A stretch of 29,827 nt of DNA, taken from the NCBI GenBank assembly GCA_015478945.1, contig JABUQX010002242.1:22501-52327 (forward strand), written 5' to 3'. How positions within the stretch are numbered: the stretch's first letter is position 1; the number at the start of each line of letters is the position of its first letter. The stretch is from Trachelipus rathkii (taxonomy: Eukaryota > Arthropoda > Malacostraca > Isopoda > Trachelipodidae). Both the position numbers and the translations under genes were made by a program. Positions 1 through 10,084 of the stretch are shown in pieces. The notes under the pieces were generated by a model, which did not search any database, was not told the origin of the DNA, and was given only the letters and a program-made list of their open reading frames with translations.

Positions 1-430
1 AAGCCAATAATTATAAAAGAGAACCTAAAAATTAAAAAATATATATATAATCCCTGGCCTAGTAGCTAGCATAAGATAAAAGCTTGTTCACAAATGATAT
101 TTAAACTTGTTATTAATAGATATTAGTTTATTTCTTTTTAGGCTTTAGGGATATTTAAACTGTAGTTGGTAAAAAAATTTTATACTTGTTTTAATAATTA
201 GAATATTTATATTTATTATATTCTAAGTATTTAGGCTTTAACGATATTTAAACTGTAGTATTTAGGTAAATTGTATATAGGTATAACATTATACTAGGTA
301 GTAAGAGTATATAGATAATAATTTTAAAGTATGTTTATGCTCTGTATGTGATTAACATGTGGGACTGTGAGAAGATGAAATTATGTGTAAATAAACTGCC
401 CTGCTTTGTGTTAGATAAATGCAGAGAAAT
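1..430. other. AT-rich leader with no recognised gene
   Basis: I see no coding frame here. The stretch is AT-rich and holds a spaced direct repeat, listed separately. It lies just upstream of the first recognisable part of the LINE and could be its degraded 5' UTR or ordinary flanking DNA; the sequence does not decide this. Confidence 0.4.
138..259 (+). repeat. Spaced direct repeat of 29 bp, period 93 bp
   Basis: The segment at 138-166 (beginning ttaggcttta and ending aactgtagt) recurs at 231-259 with two mismatches. The spacer is AT-rich. Two units at 93-bp spacing could be the remains of a tandem promoter repeat, as some LINE 5' UTRs have, or a simple local duplication. The repeat itself is directly visible; the LINE link is inference. 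Confidence 0.75.
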
Positions 431-700
431 TGTTAGTTGCTAGGAAGTTAGAGATTGACCTATTAAAGACTAGAGTGTAAAGATTTATGAATGAATTGAA
501 AGAAGCTATTTTGATATTTGAGTTTGTAAGAAAGTGAAGGGATAGTGTCAAAAACAATAAATAAGAGTTGTTAGTAGCGGGTATTATGTTTTGAGGCAGT
601 ATAGGGGGAAGCAGTGGAATTATAGGGGTAGACAGAGTAATATATTGATTTCACCTATGGCTAAGGATAAGATGAGTAGGGTGGGAAAGGATAAAGTAGT
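430..700 (+). pseudogene. LINE ORF1 N-terminal coiled-coil and linker remnant
   Basis: Around 450-560 the translation reads roughly KLEIDLLKTRV, FMNELKEAIL and IFEFVRK. It is rich in Leu, Glu and Lys in a heptad-like pattern, as expected for the coiled coil that multimerises LINE ORF1 proteins. Near 585-650 a basic linker follows that can be read as RQYRGKQWNYRGRQSN after a frame shift. Stops and shifts interrupt it. The assignment depends mainly on its position directly upstream of the esterase-like domain. I could not see the PHD-type zinc finger that some CR1 ORF1 proteins carry. Confidence 0.45.
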
Positions 701-1059
701 GTAAAATAAATAGTCTAGCAGTATATATATAATAGTTAATATATATAATATATAGTTTTAAATTTAATAATTTTAAGATGAGGATCTCGAAAGGTCTAAA
801 GCAGTATAACCTTATATATCACTGCAAGTAACTATATGATTATCTGAACTAGTACTATCCAGATATGGGTGAAGTTAGTAATCATGAAGATATATATACA
901 TTGACTCAATGGTATAATGAATTAGTTGAGTTTTTACTATTAAGTAGTTTAAAGACTTGTAATTTATAATAGTATTAATTTTGCGACAGCAATTATTGGC
1001 GCATTTGTCGACTAAATTCTCTCGTAGATATAGACTTATTATCAAAGTAAGAATTTATA

Positions 1060-1555
1060 AAAGTAATGATAAACGATTGAGAGTATGTTATCCATGGATG
1101 CCCAGAGTTTGTAGTTAGATATCGAATGGTAATAAATTCATAGCGCAAAATGAGAGCTAACTGAAATTAGTTTGATATATCAGAGGTTTCATCTACAACG
1201 ATGCCTATTAAGCAAGAAAGTCAAATCTCTCATAACAAGCTGCAATGATCGAATGTTGAAAAGATCAAGAAAGTGAATCATTCTGCATTGGCATTAAAGT
1301 TTCTTTGAAAATACCTCATAGGTATTAGGTGCAGGTTTTCAGTAATGGATAGGGTAGATATAGGCTTTTAGGTGTAATTGAAAGAATTTATGGCAGTCGA
1401 TGTTTTTCAGAAAATATTAGGTTTTGGATTTGTGGAGAGAGATTTTCTGGATAAAGATCTTTTTGCAGCAGATGGAGTTCACTTGAGTCGTTAAGGTGTT
1501 GGGCTTTTCAGCACCAGGTTTGGAGACTTGTTTAGCAAAAAAACTAGTAGGTAAA
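1060..1555 (+). pseudogene. LINE ORF1 esterase-like (SGNH hydrolase) domain remnant
   Basis: Near 1075-1110 a frame reads RLRVCYPWMPRV, resembling the (R)RVCfPGA block that follows the first catalytic block in LINE ORF1 esterases. Near 1425-1555 the frame reads DLWRDFLDKDLFAADGVHLS, then GVGLFSTRFGDLFSK. This closely matches the C-terminal esterase block (D-W-F, then DGVHLs-x-G) that supplies the catalytic Asp and His. The G-x-N-D block between them is not recognisable. The reading needs several frame changes and crosses stops, so no active enzyme is encoded. In CR1-group elements this domain sits at the end of ORF1, immediately before ORF2, which is the order seen here. Confidence 0.75.
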
Positions 1556-1559
1556 GTTG

Positions 1560-1700
1560 GGGGGATGGGCTAAAATCTGGATACAAATAATAGCAATGGT
1601 AACGGTTAATTAGTGGTGATATAAATTAAAACTGTTGTTACAGGCATCAAAGATAAGGATGATAGCATAAAAATAACATTATAAGGTCGAAGATATTGTA
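1560..1700 (+). other. ORF1-ORF2 junction of the LINE, no motif recognised
   Basis: This short interval separates the esterase-like block from the first endonuclease motif. Stops occur in all frames. It is the expected place for the ORF1 stop and the ORF2 start, but no particular initiation codon can be chosen. Confidence 0.4.
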
Positions 1701-1704
1701 AAGA

Positions 1705-3100
1705 GTGACTTTTTACACAAATGCCTCATAGCCTTAGAAAAAAAGATGAAGCTTGATTATTCAGACTAACTGCCATAAATGCTCAATACCGATATAACAA
1801 ATAAGCTGAGACATCTTGACATTATTTGCATCTATAACCTCCTCACTCAGATGTCTCATGTTAAGATAGAAAATTGATATTGGAGATCTACCTTACCGTC
1901 AGGAATGAGTGAAAATAGACGGATTATTCACTTTATTATACCGCGTTAGAGGAAAGAAGGTGGGGGAGAAGTGTGACTCTCGGAATCGATATAGGAAGGA
2001 TATCTAAATTAATTATATTATGCAACACAAATGTGTTGTACAAATCGTCTATTGAGCAATCGGTACCAAGTTGGTACATTTTTTAAACATTATTTTTGAT
2101 GATAATTAGATCTTATGTTGTTTTGATTGTTTGCTTCATAGAAAATATTCCATTTTAATTGATTTATATAAGAGTTTCTCCAAATAAATCAGATATATAA
2201 GGAGATGCAAAGCTCTGGAGATAGTAGCGCTCTGCCTAGAGTTCATTAGAAGTAATTAACTCTAGTAAGGCGAATAGTAGTGATAGATATAATAGACAGC
2301 ATGCCACAGTGCAGCTAAAGAATATAATAAGTTACTTTTCAGATCTATCGAATGAGACGGTGTGATATATTAAAGATAGATATATAATCATAACTCGGCA
2401 TCAGGCCATCTGACAATGACTTCTAGCCACTCTCTCTATAGAGACACTATAATAGGGATTCCTTGAGTCCTTTATACGGATCCCTATTGATGGCCTCAAG
2501 ATATTAAGCCTCTCTTAGGAGGAAGATGTATACCCTTTAGTGATAAACTTTTATATCTGATGGCCAGAAATTTGACAAGATGCAACGCCAACACTAGAAC
2601 ATCGAAAGTCTGCACGTTATCTAGGAACTACTCTAAGATAATATACTAAGACTATATCTACCCCATTCTGACATTAACTCTCTGATGAAGAGGTTGATGT
2701 TCTTAGAGTATTGTAAGAATTTAGGCCTTCTACATGTAGCTCCATATTTTTTGACCTAAAAACTTTTAGAATATAGACTCATATAGAGAAATATCTTGAC
2801 ATTTAATTCTGTAGTTAATACTCTAAACTCTGCTCTAAAATTTTAACGATTTAATATATGGAACATAGGATTTTGTAGATTTCCGAGATATGAAAGGATT
2901 ATATAAACTCTAAATATACATAGATCTAGCTGACTCGTCATATAGGAGTATAATTGGTTAAGTTGGAAGACTCAACAGAAGATTCATGAACCTACAAAAC
3001 TCTGAATCTATTACATATATCATTATATGAAGAAGTGAGAGCACATATATTTAATCATGTGCAGTTTCCTCATTTTTAATGAGTAGCAGGATGCTCACTC
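1705..3100 (+). pseudogene. LINE ORF2 endonuclease domain and connector remnant
   Basis: At 1711-1750 the sequence reads as FYTNAxSLRKKM after frame repair, resembling the YTNARSLrnK start of CR1-type apurinic/apyrimidinic endonucleases. At 1814-1832 LDIICI matches the block that precedes the catalytic T-E-T-W. The catalytic stretch itself is disrupted. At 1950-1980 a glycine run (RKEGGG) matches the R-x-GGG block of the same domain. Further motifs (GDFN, SDH) are not readable. Near 2870-2930 a stretch can be read as DFVDFRDMKGLY, resembling the connector before the reverse transcriptase, but weakly. The domain would nick target DNA in an intact element; here it is clearly dead. Confidence 0.6.
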
Positions 3101-3659
3101 TCGCGATCGTCTAGATAATAGATTCTCATAGAAACGATAAAACCCTCATACTATGGGATTTATCTAAGGTGGACGCCAATTGCGTTCGGTTGAACTGAGA
3201 AATAACAAGATTGATGTAGAAACTCGAGATTTATGATGTCTCGTTATAAATGTATGGATTGCAATAAGATATTGTATGGTATTTGAGTTACTATGTCGTA
3301 AAATCCTCACTGTGTGATTTATAAAGTCGAAGGAATTACAGTAATCTTGTGGACAGCAGAGCATAGAATATTATGATACCAGTCTATAATATCGTGATTA
3401 CTAATTAGCCATAACTCGATATTACCTGGTTAACCAATTGGGTTAATAAGGTGCAACGTGAACCATCGAGAGATATGAGAGGTTCTACTTAAATATATCA
3501 TCCTATGTTCATGAAGATTAACTATATAAACCAACTGACAAGAAAGATCTCTGTGCTTATCTCCTTTCTATTCATTTTTATCTACAGTAATGGAATCATT
3601 CATTGCTTATGTGCCTAGTATATTACAATTGTTCGTTCTCTCAGTACTGAGACTCTCAA

Positions 3660-3960
3660 ATAGGTTGTATGCTCTGTATTTTGTTAGATACAGCGGTGAA
3701 ACTTGCCTACCTTTTCTCATTCCCTAGAATGACCTCGAGCAGTGGGTAGCTCTCCCTACTCTACTATTCTCTGATCGTCTTAAGATGAACCAAATACTCT
3801 AGACCTTCCTTTAATTTTCCAATCTCTCTTCTTATTCTTGTTAAACCCTTTCCTCCTTCTGGTTCTTCTGGTCATATTCTTATCTCTGTATCCTACTCTA
3901 CCTTTTCAATTTTTCCCCAGGAAAGACCCTCGTTCTAACTCCATGTGCGATTCACCTGTT
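3660..3960 (-). pseudogene. Antisense coiled-coil protein fragment, possibly ORF1 of a second retroelement
   Basis: Read on the minus strand, 3870-3790 gives RIRREIGKLKEGLEY. From about 3800 down to 3664 one frame gives LEYLVHLKTIRE, then ESYPLLEVILGNEKR, then ASFTAVSNKIQSIQ, broken by three TAG codons. The Leu/Ile/Glu/Lys heptad-like composition and the following small hydrophilic linker resemble the coiled-coil part of LINE ORF1 or gag-like proteins. The upstream part (near 3900) reads PEEPEGGKG. I do not recognise a specific family. The long near-open frame and protein-like composition argue against chance, but this is an inference by eye. Confidence 0.4.
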
Positions 3961-4314
3961 TCAATTCCATCACACACTCTGTGATTTTTCCCTTTGAAGA
4001 ATTCGTCAAAGATATGGTACAATACCCTAATGAATAGACATTACTGCTTTAGAAGCAAGAATCTCAGCTGTTATTCAATCAAATTAATGTGGAATCTGAT
4101 GAGTACGATGCTGCGCAGACTTTTCAATATCGGGCTGCCATGTTTTGAGAATCCCTAATGGTGCGCAATGAATGTTTGTAACTTATCACTTAAGTGAAAC
4201 AAACTATGGATGATAATGATTCTTAAATTGGGTTTGGTTTTCAAACTCCTTGGGTTAAGGGCCCATATACTATTATTTATGGATATAGAAATTGGTCCAG
4301 ATAATCTCTACACC

Positions 4315-4400
4315 CTATATTATTAATTATATATTAATAATACCTATATATATATAATAATAAATATATATTATATATATATAATATAATATATATTACA
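4315..4400. repeat. (TA)n-rich microsatellite
   Basis: This is an imperfect run of TA, TAA and TATA units. It lies inside the segment that interrupts the LINE. Confidence 0.85.
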
Positions 4401-4544
4401 ACATTTTATCAATGCTTATTTGTCATCAGTGTTTTATACTGAGGATTAAGATTAGATTATAATATTAGTTTTGTATAGAGACTAAAGTTCTTGTTTATAG
4501 CTAATGTAAACATTATAGACTTAACAGTAAATTATTGAATTGAC

Positions 4545-6690
4545 GAGTTATATTATATTAAAGATATTTAAACGTTATATTAAGACCATATTGATCCAGG
4601 TAAAGCTGCAGGGCCCGATGGGATATATAATTTATGGGTGATAGAATTCTGAAAGAGGTTAGTATCAGCATTGCAAAGGCACTGTATTTGATTTTTAACG
4701 ATCTATATAACAAATTTGGTGTATATATTAGAGGTGGGTGGACCATTATCTGACTTGCGCGCTACATTAATATAGTGCGCGCTGAGTCTGCTCTAGTGTC
4801 CTCGCTCCTCTTATTAAAGAAACAGGGTAGTAAAGAAACCTAAATATTGAGGTGCAATGTGAACTAGCGGAGTATGGCGCGCAGAGTTCAGTGCAGGAAA
4901 TTATGAACGATGGCATCTTTTAGCGTTGGTTAGACGGCTCAAAAAAAAGGTTCCGGCTTGCTTCTGTGTGTGGACAAGGAGCTCATACATATTAGGTAAC
5001 AATGAAAATATTGATGAAAATATTTATGTGTAATCGTTTAATTAAGACATAGGTCTTAATTGTGTACGTCATTACACTCAAGCAAAGACTATTAGATGGT
5101 ATTCTATAAAGTAGGTTCTATTGTCAAGAATCAATTATCACTTATTTTATGAAAATGTTCTGAGAAATCATCATCTATTTTACTTGACTAGTCTAATATG
5201 ACAAGATGTGCCGCAATCCAAGAAATTGTGAAATTATGTCATAATTTCTCGACACTCTTTTAGTAGCTATCTTGACTAAGGTATTCCACTCACAATATAA
5301 AGTGGCATAAGAATAAGTGTGATATAATAGTTATTATATGGCAAATTGGTCTGGTACTCCTCATATACATAAGGTGGCTAGATATAATAAGATGCGCTAT
5401 TAACGAGATTGGAACTTTTATGAAAATAGAGTCTAGAGTGCAGTATACATACGCAAAAACAAGCTGCTCGTACAACATAAATGGAATAAATTCATCATGG
5501 GAAATAGTGAATGTAGTGGTATATGTCCCACAGGGTTCCTCTCTCATGCTTAGTGGAGGCCAACATTTAGTCTCTATATTATATAAATGATTTAGATAAT
5601 CACAGGGACTTATAAATACAGGTTTCTAAAGTTTGCAAAGATGTGATACTTATTAAAATTAGGCCACCATCAGTTAGGATTAATAAGTGAAGGATGCATT
5701 AAGATTCAAATTAATTGATTTCTTGATAAACTATCTTGGTATGAGGAGCAGATAAGTGGCAAATGATAAAATTTTAATAGTAAAAGTGTAAGGTTATTCT
5801 ACCTAGGTTACTCAATTAAATAAAGTTTATTTTATAATACTACAAATTTAATGAATGGGAATTGGCTTGAGTCTGTAGGTATTTATGAGACCTTAAGACT
5901 ATTAAAGATTAGGTGTGATTATTAAGCTAATACGTAATTTAGAAAGTTAACTAATCAGTGTTTGGTAAAGCTAAGAAATATAAGCTAATAATAGATCTGC
6001 TTTATAAATTCGCAAATGTTGTTTATAAGAGCAATAAGGAATAATAATATAAGTAATAACTGAGAATACTCGATTCGTCAAGACCTCAGTAATAATAGCA
6101 GAGATATTGTGGTCACAATAAGTTTATGGGCCCCTTATTTTAAAGAAAGACTTAGAGACAGAGAAGAGTGGCAACGTATAAGTTACAATTAATTAAAGGT
6201 TATATGGGTATATATGATATATATATGGCTTTTGAGAGGTAAAGAGCTTATGATGAGTAGAGTGAAGAAAGGTAAGTTAGGAATGTATTTATCTTGATAA
6301 CGAAGTGGCTAGATATATTTCTCAGAGTTGGAGGACATGATTTAACAAAGTAATACTATCAAAAATATTTAACATCTGATTTAGATTATACAGAGTTAAT
6401 AAATTATATATTATTCTATATGATATATAGGATAACTATTAATGGGTTAACAGGTTGAACCATGAGGTAGGTACATAATTAATAGAAAATTAAGTAAAGA
6501 TAGCATTAGCCATACTTGATTTATAAGATAAGCATTGCATATTCCAGTTAATGTTGTAAATTGTGGTATAGACTCATGACCAGTGAGGAATAATAGGTTG
6601 CTTGATGATGTGGACTCGATGTTGCAATACATTAAGAAAGAGGAGTTAGAATTCAGTTTTATGGATGGGTTGGGAATCATATATATATAA
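4545..6690 (+). pseudogene. LINE ORF2 reverse transcriptase and C-terminal region remnant
   Basis: Motifs run in family order across shifting frames. DPGKAAGPDGI is at 4593-4625, the hallmark start of a LINE reverse transcriptase. ALYLIFNDLYN is at 4679-4711. KVFH at about 5277-5289 stands for the AFDkVpH block, whose catalytic Asp region is damaged. NGINSSWEIV at 5480-5509 and VPQGS at 5525-5539 follow, then LYYINDLDN at 5574-5600. At about 5628-5648 the FADD catalytic box is broken, with only one Asp readable. DKLSWYEEQISGK is at 5725-5763, MNGNWLESVGIYE at 5851-5889, and an FMGP block at about 6124. The C-terminal block IPVNVVNCGIDS (6541-6576) plus NRLLDD (6592-6609) matches the LPxxVVnc.sidsFKnrLD signature. 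Stops and indels rule out function. Confidence 0.88.
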
Positions 6691-7040
6691 TTAATATTAT
6701 TGACGAAGCCATATAATTGTGCGGGTTTTTAGTTAGTTGAATAGTTATAGTTAGATAGTTGACTAATAGTGTGACCTAACTTTAGTTAATAATTGCTGTG
6801 GATATGGGTTGCGGTATCATATTTATAATATATATATATATATATCATTAGTATTTGACTAAGCCAATTAATATGGTTATGGATTTGTTAGTTACAACAA
6901 TTGACAAGGCCCTAGGGTGGCTTTGTGGATTTGCTATGGCATTTTTATTGTATAATAGGTAGTGGTGTTTGTTACTGGGACAGTCTCGTAGGCCCATTGT
7001 GGGCTTTTATTACTGTTACTCTATATATTCTTTATGTTAC
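6690..7040 (+). mobile_element. Probable 3' UTR and tail of the LINE
   Basis: After the C-terminal block the sequence becomes non-coding. A small hairpin lies at 6991-7005 (GCCCA / TGGGC with a 3-base loop), followed by a T-rich stretch ending in a short TA/TTA-rich run. Hairpins and short simple repeats at the 3' end are common in CR1-like elements, where they help the reverse transcriptase recognise its own RNA. The exact end is unclear because the adjacent DNA is TA-rich too. Confidence 0.5.
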
Positions 7041-8180
7041 TTTTTATGTGATCTTATTATATATATTAATATACTTAATTTTATTATATATAATTATTAT
7101 TATTTACATATATTATATATATTAATTAGCTTACTTCCCTCGTTGCTCTTGTTTAAAATCGACACTTGCGAGTCTTATTTATATTTCGAGCTGTCGAATT
7201 CCTTATTTGCGAGATGATTATTCGTTGTCTCTCGCTAGTATCCTCGGGCTACAACGATTGAGATATACGGCACCGAGTGTTCACATAGTGATATATACTC
7301 GCTCAGTGATATCAGTATTATATGAATATGATCGCCCTAGTCTCTACTTTCTATACACCTACAACCTTCTCTTATTCCTTGCGCTCCCCGATAATAATTA
7401 ATTGTGTTCTCTCAATATGCCAGCATGTATTCTGGTGCACTAATAATTTATTACCTGACAACTTTACCATTTAATGCTCGTTGACCTATCTTATCTTTGG
7501 TTTGACTCCTACACCCACTCCTTTTGTTTTCCATAGAGCTGGTGCAAATTTTACGGTCCTCTACTCTAAAGGAATATAATATTATGTTTAGTCATTATCT
7601 TCAAATTTAATTTGGTACCACGCTCAATATAATCCTATATTTATTAAAGTGAGTCAATAAACACATAAATACTTTTGCTATATATACCATACAAACAAGT
7701 GAAGGGTTTCATCTCTCGGCATAATTACCATCTGTTTGCGTATCTCTCACGAGCAAAACTCTCGTTGCCCGCTAAAAAGTACGTACATGTACTACACACC
7801 TACCCCACTACCTCAATTGGTTTCTGAAGGAGACCTTGGTGTCTCAATGTATATGTGGATAGCCAACGCGTAGTAATCTTATTTGAATCTTCTCAATTAT
7901 AAGTATGGCTAGCCCTTTATTCTTTAGACTTGTCTCGGCAATTTAATCCTGATGATATTGTTTACGAATCGCCGCACCAGTGACATAGTAGTGATGTGAT
8001 ACTCGAACGCAATAGCAATATCCTAGTCTCAGTCCGCTACCTTAGCTCATAGGAGCCTCCGTTCGCGTATTCCCATTATCCACCTGTAACTCAGTTGATG
8101 TATCACATCCGCCACACCTTAGGTGTACACTCCCTCCTTATGTATCCCTGACTTCATACCAGACCGTCCCGTCATCAACT
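7040..8180. other. Unassigned AT-rich DNA with no supported gene
   Basis: Small open frames occur between 6925 and 7401, but they overlap each other, are rich in Ile, Leu and Tyr from TA-rich sequence, and match nothing I recognise. From 7400 to 8180 base composition is more balanced and pyrimidine-leaning on the plus strand. I checked both strands for reverse transcriptase, transposase and esterase motifs and saw none. Confidence 0.4.
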
Positions 8181-8185
8181 ATCCA

Positions 8186-8270
8186 TCGCACACACACACA
8201 CATCAATCACACACACAATCACATAATACACACAATCACACATCAACACATAGCATCAACACACTACCTC
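8186..8270. repeat. (CA)n-rich microsatellite, interrupted
   Basis: CACACA runs are interrupted by CAATCA and CATCAACA units. The tract resembles the CA/TG repeats of the later mosaic but lacks its AGTAAATCTG component. Confidence 0.85.
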
Positions 8271-8750
8271 AGTGGATTTACTATAATATGACTTCCTGAT
8301 ATTCACTCTCTCGTCCCTTTATTACATCTTTATATTATGCTATATACCTTTATCTAATACGCAGCCAACACATTATAGTACGTCTCGTTCACACTTCTGC
8401 GGATTGTCACTTATTTATCAGCCTCGATATAGCCACTATCAATATAAAAAACTTTCTTAAATAGTAGAATACTTATATTTCGAGTATCTCTTACTCACTC
8501 ACTTCTCAAATAAAAAGACTGCGCAAAAGAGAGAACCAGCGAATCCCTTCATTGCGTGCTCTCTAAACTCCCTACTCAACAGTCTCGGTCTCAGCTCTCC
8601 TAACTAAATATTCATAGGTGGTCTTCAATGAAGGAATCAGAATAAAAATAATAAAAGACAAAATGTGGACACAATCTAAAATGGGTCGTCTCCAAATTCG
8701 GTATTATCAATATAAAATTTGATTGTGTGTAAAATCAGGTGAATATAAAA
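8270..8750. other. Unassigned non-coding DNA
   Basis: No gene, repeat unit or known motif is visible between the CA tract and the long TA array. Confidence 0.4.
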
Positions 8751-9110
8751 TAATATTAATATATATAATTAATTAAATATAATTAATTTATAAACAGAAG
8801 TTCATCATATACATCCGTATGTTAGTAAGCTATATAAAAAATCGGATACATATATATATATATATATTATATATATATTAATTTATATATAATTATATAT
8901 ATATATATATATTATATATATATATATTATATATATTAATATATATATATATTATTAATATTATATTATATATATTATATATAGATATATATTTATATAT
9001 TAATATTATATATATAATATATAAATTATATATATATTTATAATATATATATATATATATTATATATATATATATTATATTATATAATATTATATTAATT
9101 AGAGTAAGAG
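8745..9110. repeat. Long imperfect (TA)n array
   Basis: About 360 bp consist almost only of T and A in TATATA, ATTAAT and ATATTAT units. A short purine-rich stretch (about 9100-9150, with GAGAGAGA) borders it. Confidence 0.95.
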
Positions 9111-9149
9111 TAGAGTATAAGAGACTTATATAGAGAGAGAGACAGCGGT

Positions 9150-9525
9150 TATATATTATATATATTTAGTTGCTATTTAAAAGCTCGATTTTCATAACAC
9201 ATTTTTCTTGAAAAAATTAATTTCCTCTAAATAGTTGCATAAAAAAAACTTTCTAAGAAACTAAAATATATGTGTTTTTTAACAAATATATTCTCTCTTT
9301 GAAGTGGCAAGCTTGGTATTAAGATCAGAAGTCTTGATTATGTCTCTGAACTAAATCAATTTATTTCTTTAAAAATAATTTACGTATTTTTATTCTTATT
9401 TGTGTGTTTATTAACTCTTTTCTCTGTTGAAACTTTAGAAATTATTGTGTAACTAGAAAATTTTTTCAGTAAATAAACGTCATTCTGTCAGTGATCAAAA
9501 ACTAGATTGATATTTACCCATTATA
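9150..9525. other. Unassigned AT-rich DNA
   Basis: There are several A and T homopolymers and no open frame of note on either strand. No known repeat was recognised. Confidence 0.4.
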
Positions 9526-9690
9526 TTATATTATAATATATATATTTATATTATATATATTTTATGATATATTATATAATATATATATATATATATTATT
9601 TATATATATATATTTATATATATATAATATTAATATATTAATAATAATATATATATATTATATATTAGATAATATATATATAATTAGAGA
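9522..9690. repeat. (TA)n array
   Basis: This imperfect TATA/ATTAT array resembles the one at 8745-9110. It passes directly into a purine-rich GATA/GAGA tract. Confidence 0.93.
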
Positions 9691-9790
9691 TAGAGATATA
9701 TAGATGATGATATTAGAGAGTATATAGAGAGTAAGAGAAGAGAGAGATATAGAGTAGTAGTGAGAGATATATAGAGAGATGAGTAGTGAG
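9685..9790. repeat. Purine-rich (GA)n/(GATA)n tract
   Basis: AGAGATAGAGATA and AGAGAGTATATAGAGAG-type units follow the TA array. A minus-strand 61-residue open frame across it (9713-9898) encodes mostly Ser, Leu and Tyr repeats and is not a gene. Confidence 0.9.
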
Positions 9791-10080
9791 AATATAGTTT
9801 ATATAGCGGCCACATTTCGCATATATACGAAGCATTACATCTAAAATTTTATTATTCTTCTTATATATTGCACCTATAATTATAAAAAATGTTTGCATAT
9901 TTTTATTAGTAAGTTTAATTTATATTTATTAATTATTATTGATAATTATATTTAATTATTTATACGTATTTTTATATTTATTTTTATTTTATTTCTGTTA
10001 TATATATAACGTCTCTTCGGTCTTAGTAAATATCACAAAGTGAAACGTGACACTTGAATTACTATAACTCAGTAAATATT
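9790..10080. other. Unassigned AT-rich DNA
   Basis: This is TTTAT/ATTAT-rich DNA with no recognisable gene or element. Confidence 0.4.
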
Positions 10081-10084
10081 CTAT

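Larger units (their letters stand above)
3100..4540. other. Segment interrupting the LINE ORF2; probable nested insertion
   Basis: This stretch sits between endonuclease and reverse transcriptase sequences but shows no plus-strand LINE motif. Most of 3560-3960 is pyrimidine-rich on the plus strand and reads as a charged, coil-like protein on the minus strand. A TA-rich microsatellite lies at about 4315-4400. The insertion interpretation rests on excess spacing and opposite coding sense; target-site duplications were not found. Confidence 0.45.
430..7040 (+). mobile_element. Decayed CR1-like LINE (non-LTR retrotransposon) with an internal insertion
   Basis: Translated motifs appear in the order known for CR1-group LINEs: ORF1 coiled coil, ORF1 esterase-like domain, ORF2 apurinic-type endonuclease start, ORF2 reverse transcriptase, C-terminal region and 3' tail. 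All are on the plus strand but scattered over three frames with many stops. Such elements copy themselves by nicking target DNA and reverse transcribing their own RNA at the nick. The distance from the endonuclease glycine run (1960) to the RT motif (4593) is about 1.4 kb longer than I would expect for this family, which points to an insertion at 3100-4540. No target-site duplication was identified and both ends are approximate. The CR1-group assignment rests on the ORF1 esterase and the C-terminal motif. RTE or Jockey elements are less likely, as they normally lack that ORF1 esterase. Confidence 0.8.

Noticed and set aside
430..7040. An endogenous retrovirus or LTR retrotransposon as the source of the reverse transcriptase
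   Set aside because: The RT motifs are of LINE type (GKAAGPDGI, VPQGS, YINDL). No protease, integrase, primer-binding site or long terminal repeats were seen.
6925..7401. Three overlapping plus-strand small frames that look like membrane proteins
   Set aside because: They are rich in Ile, Leu and Tyr because the DNA is TA-rich, they overlap in different frames, and they lie at or beyond the 3' tail of the LINE.
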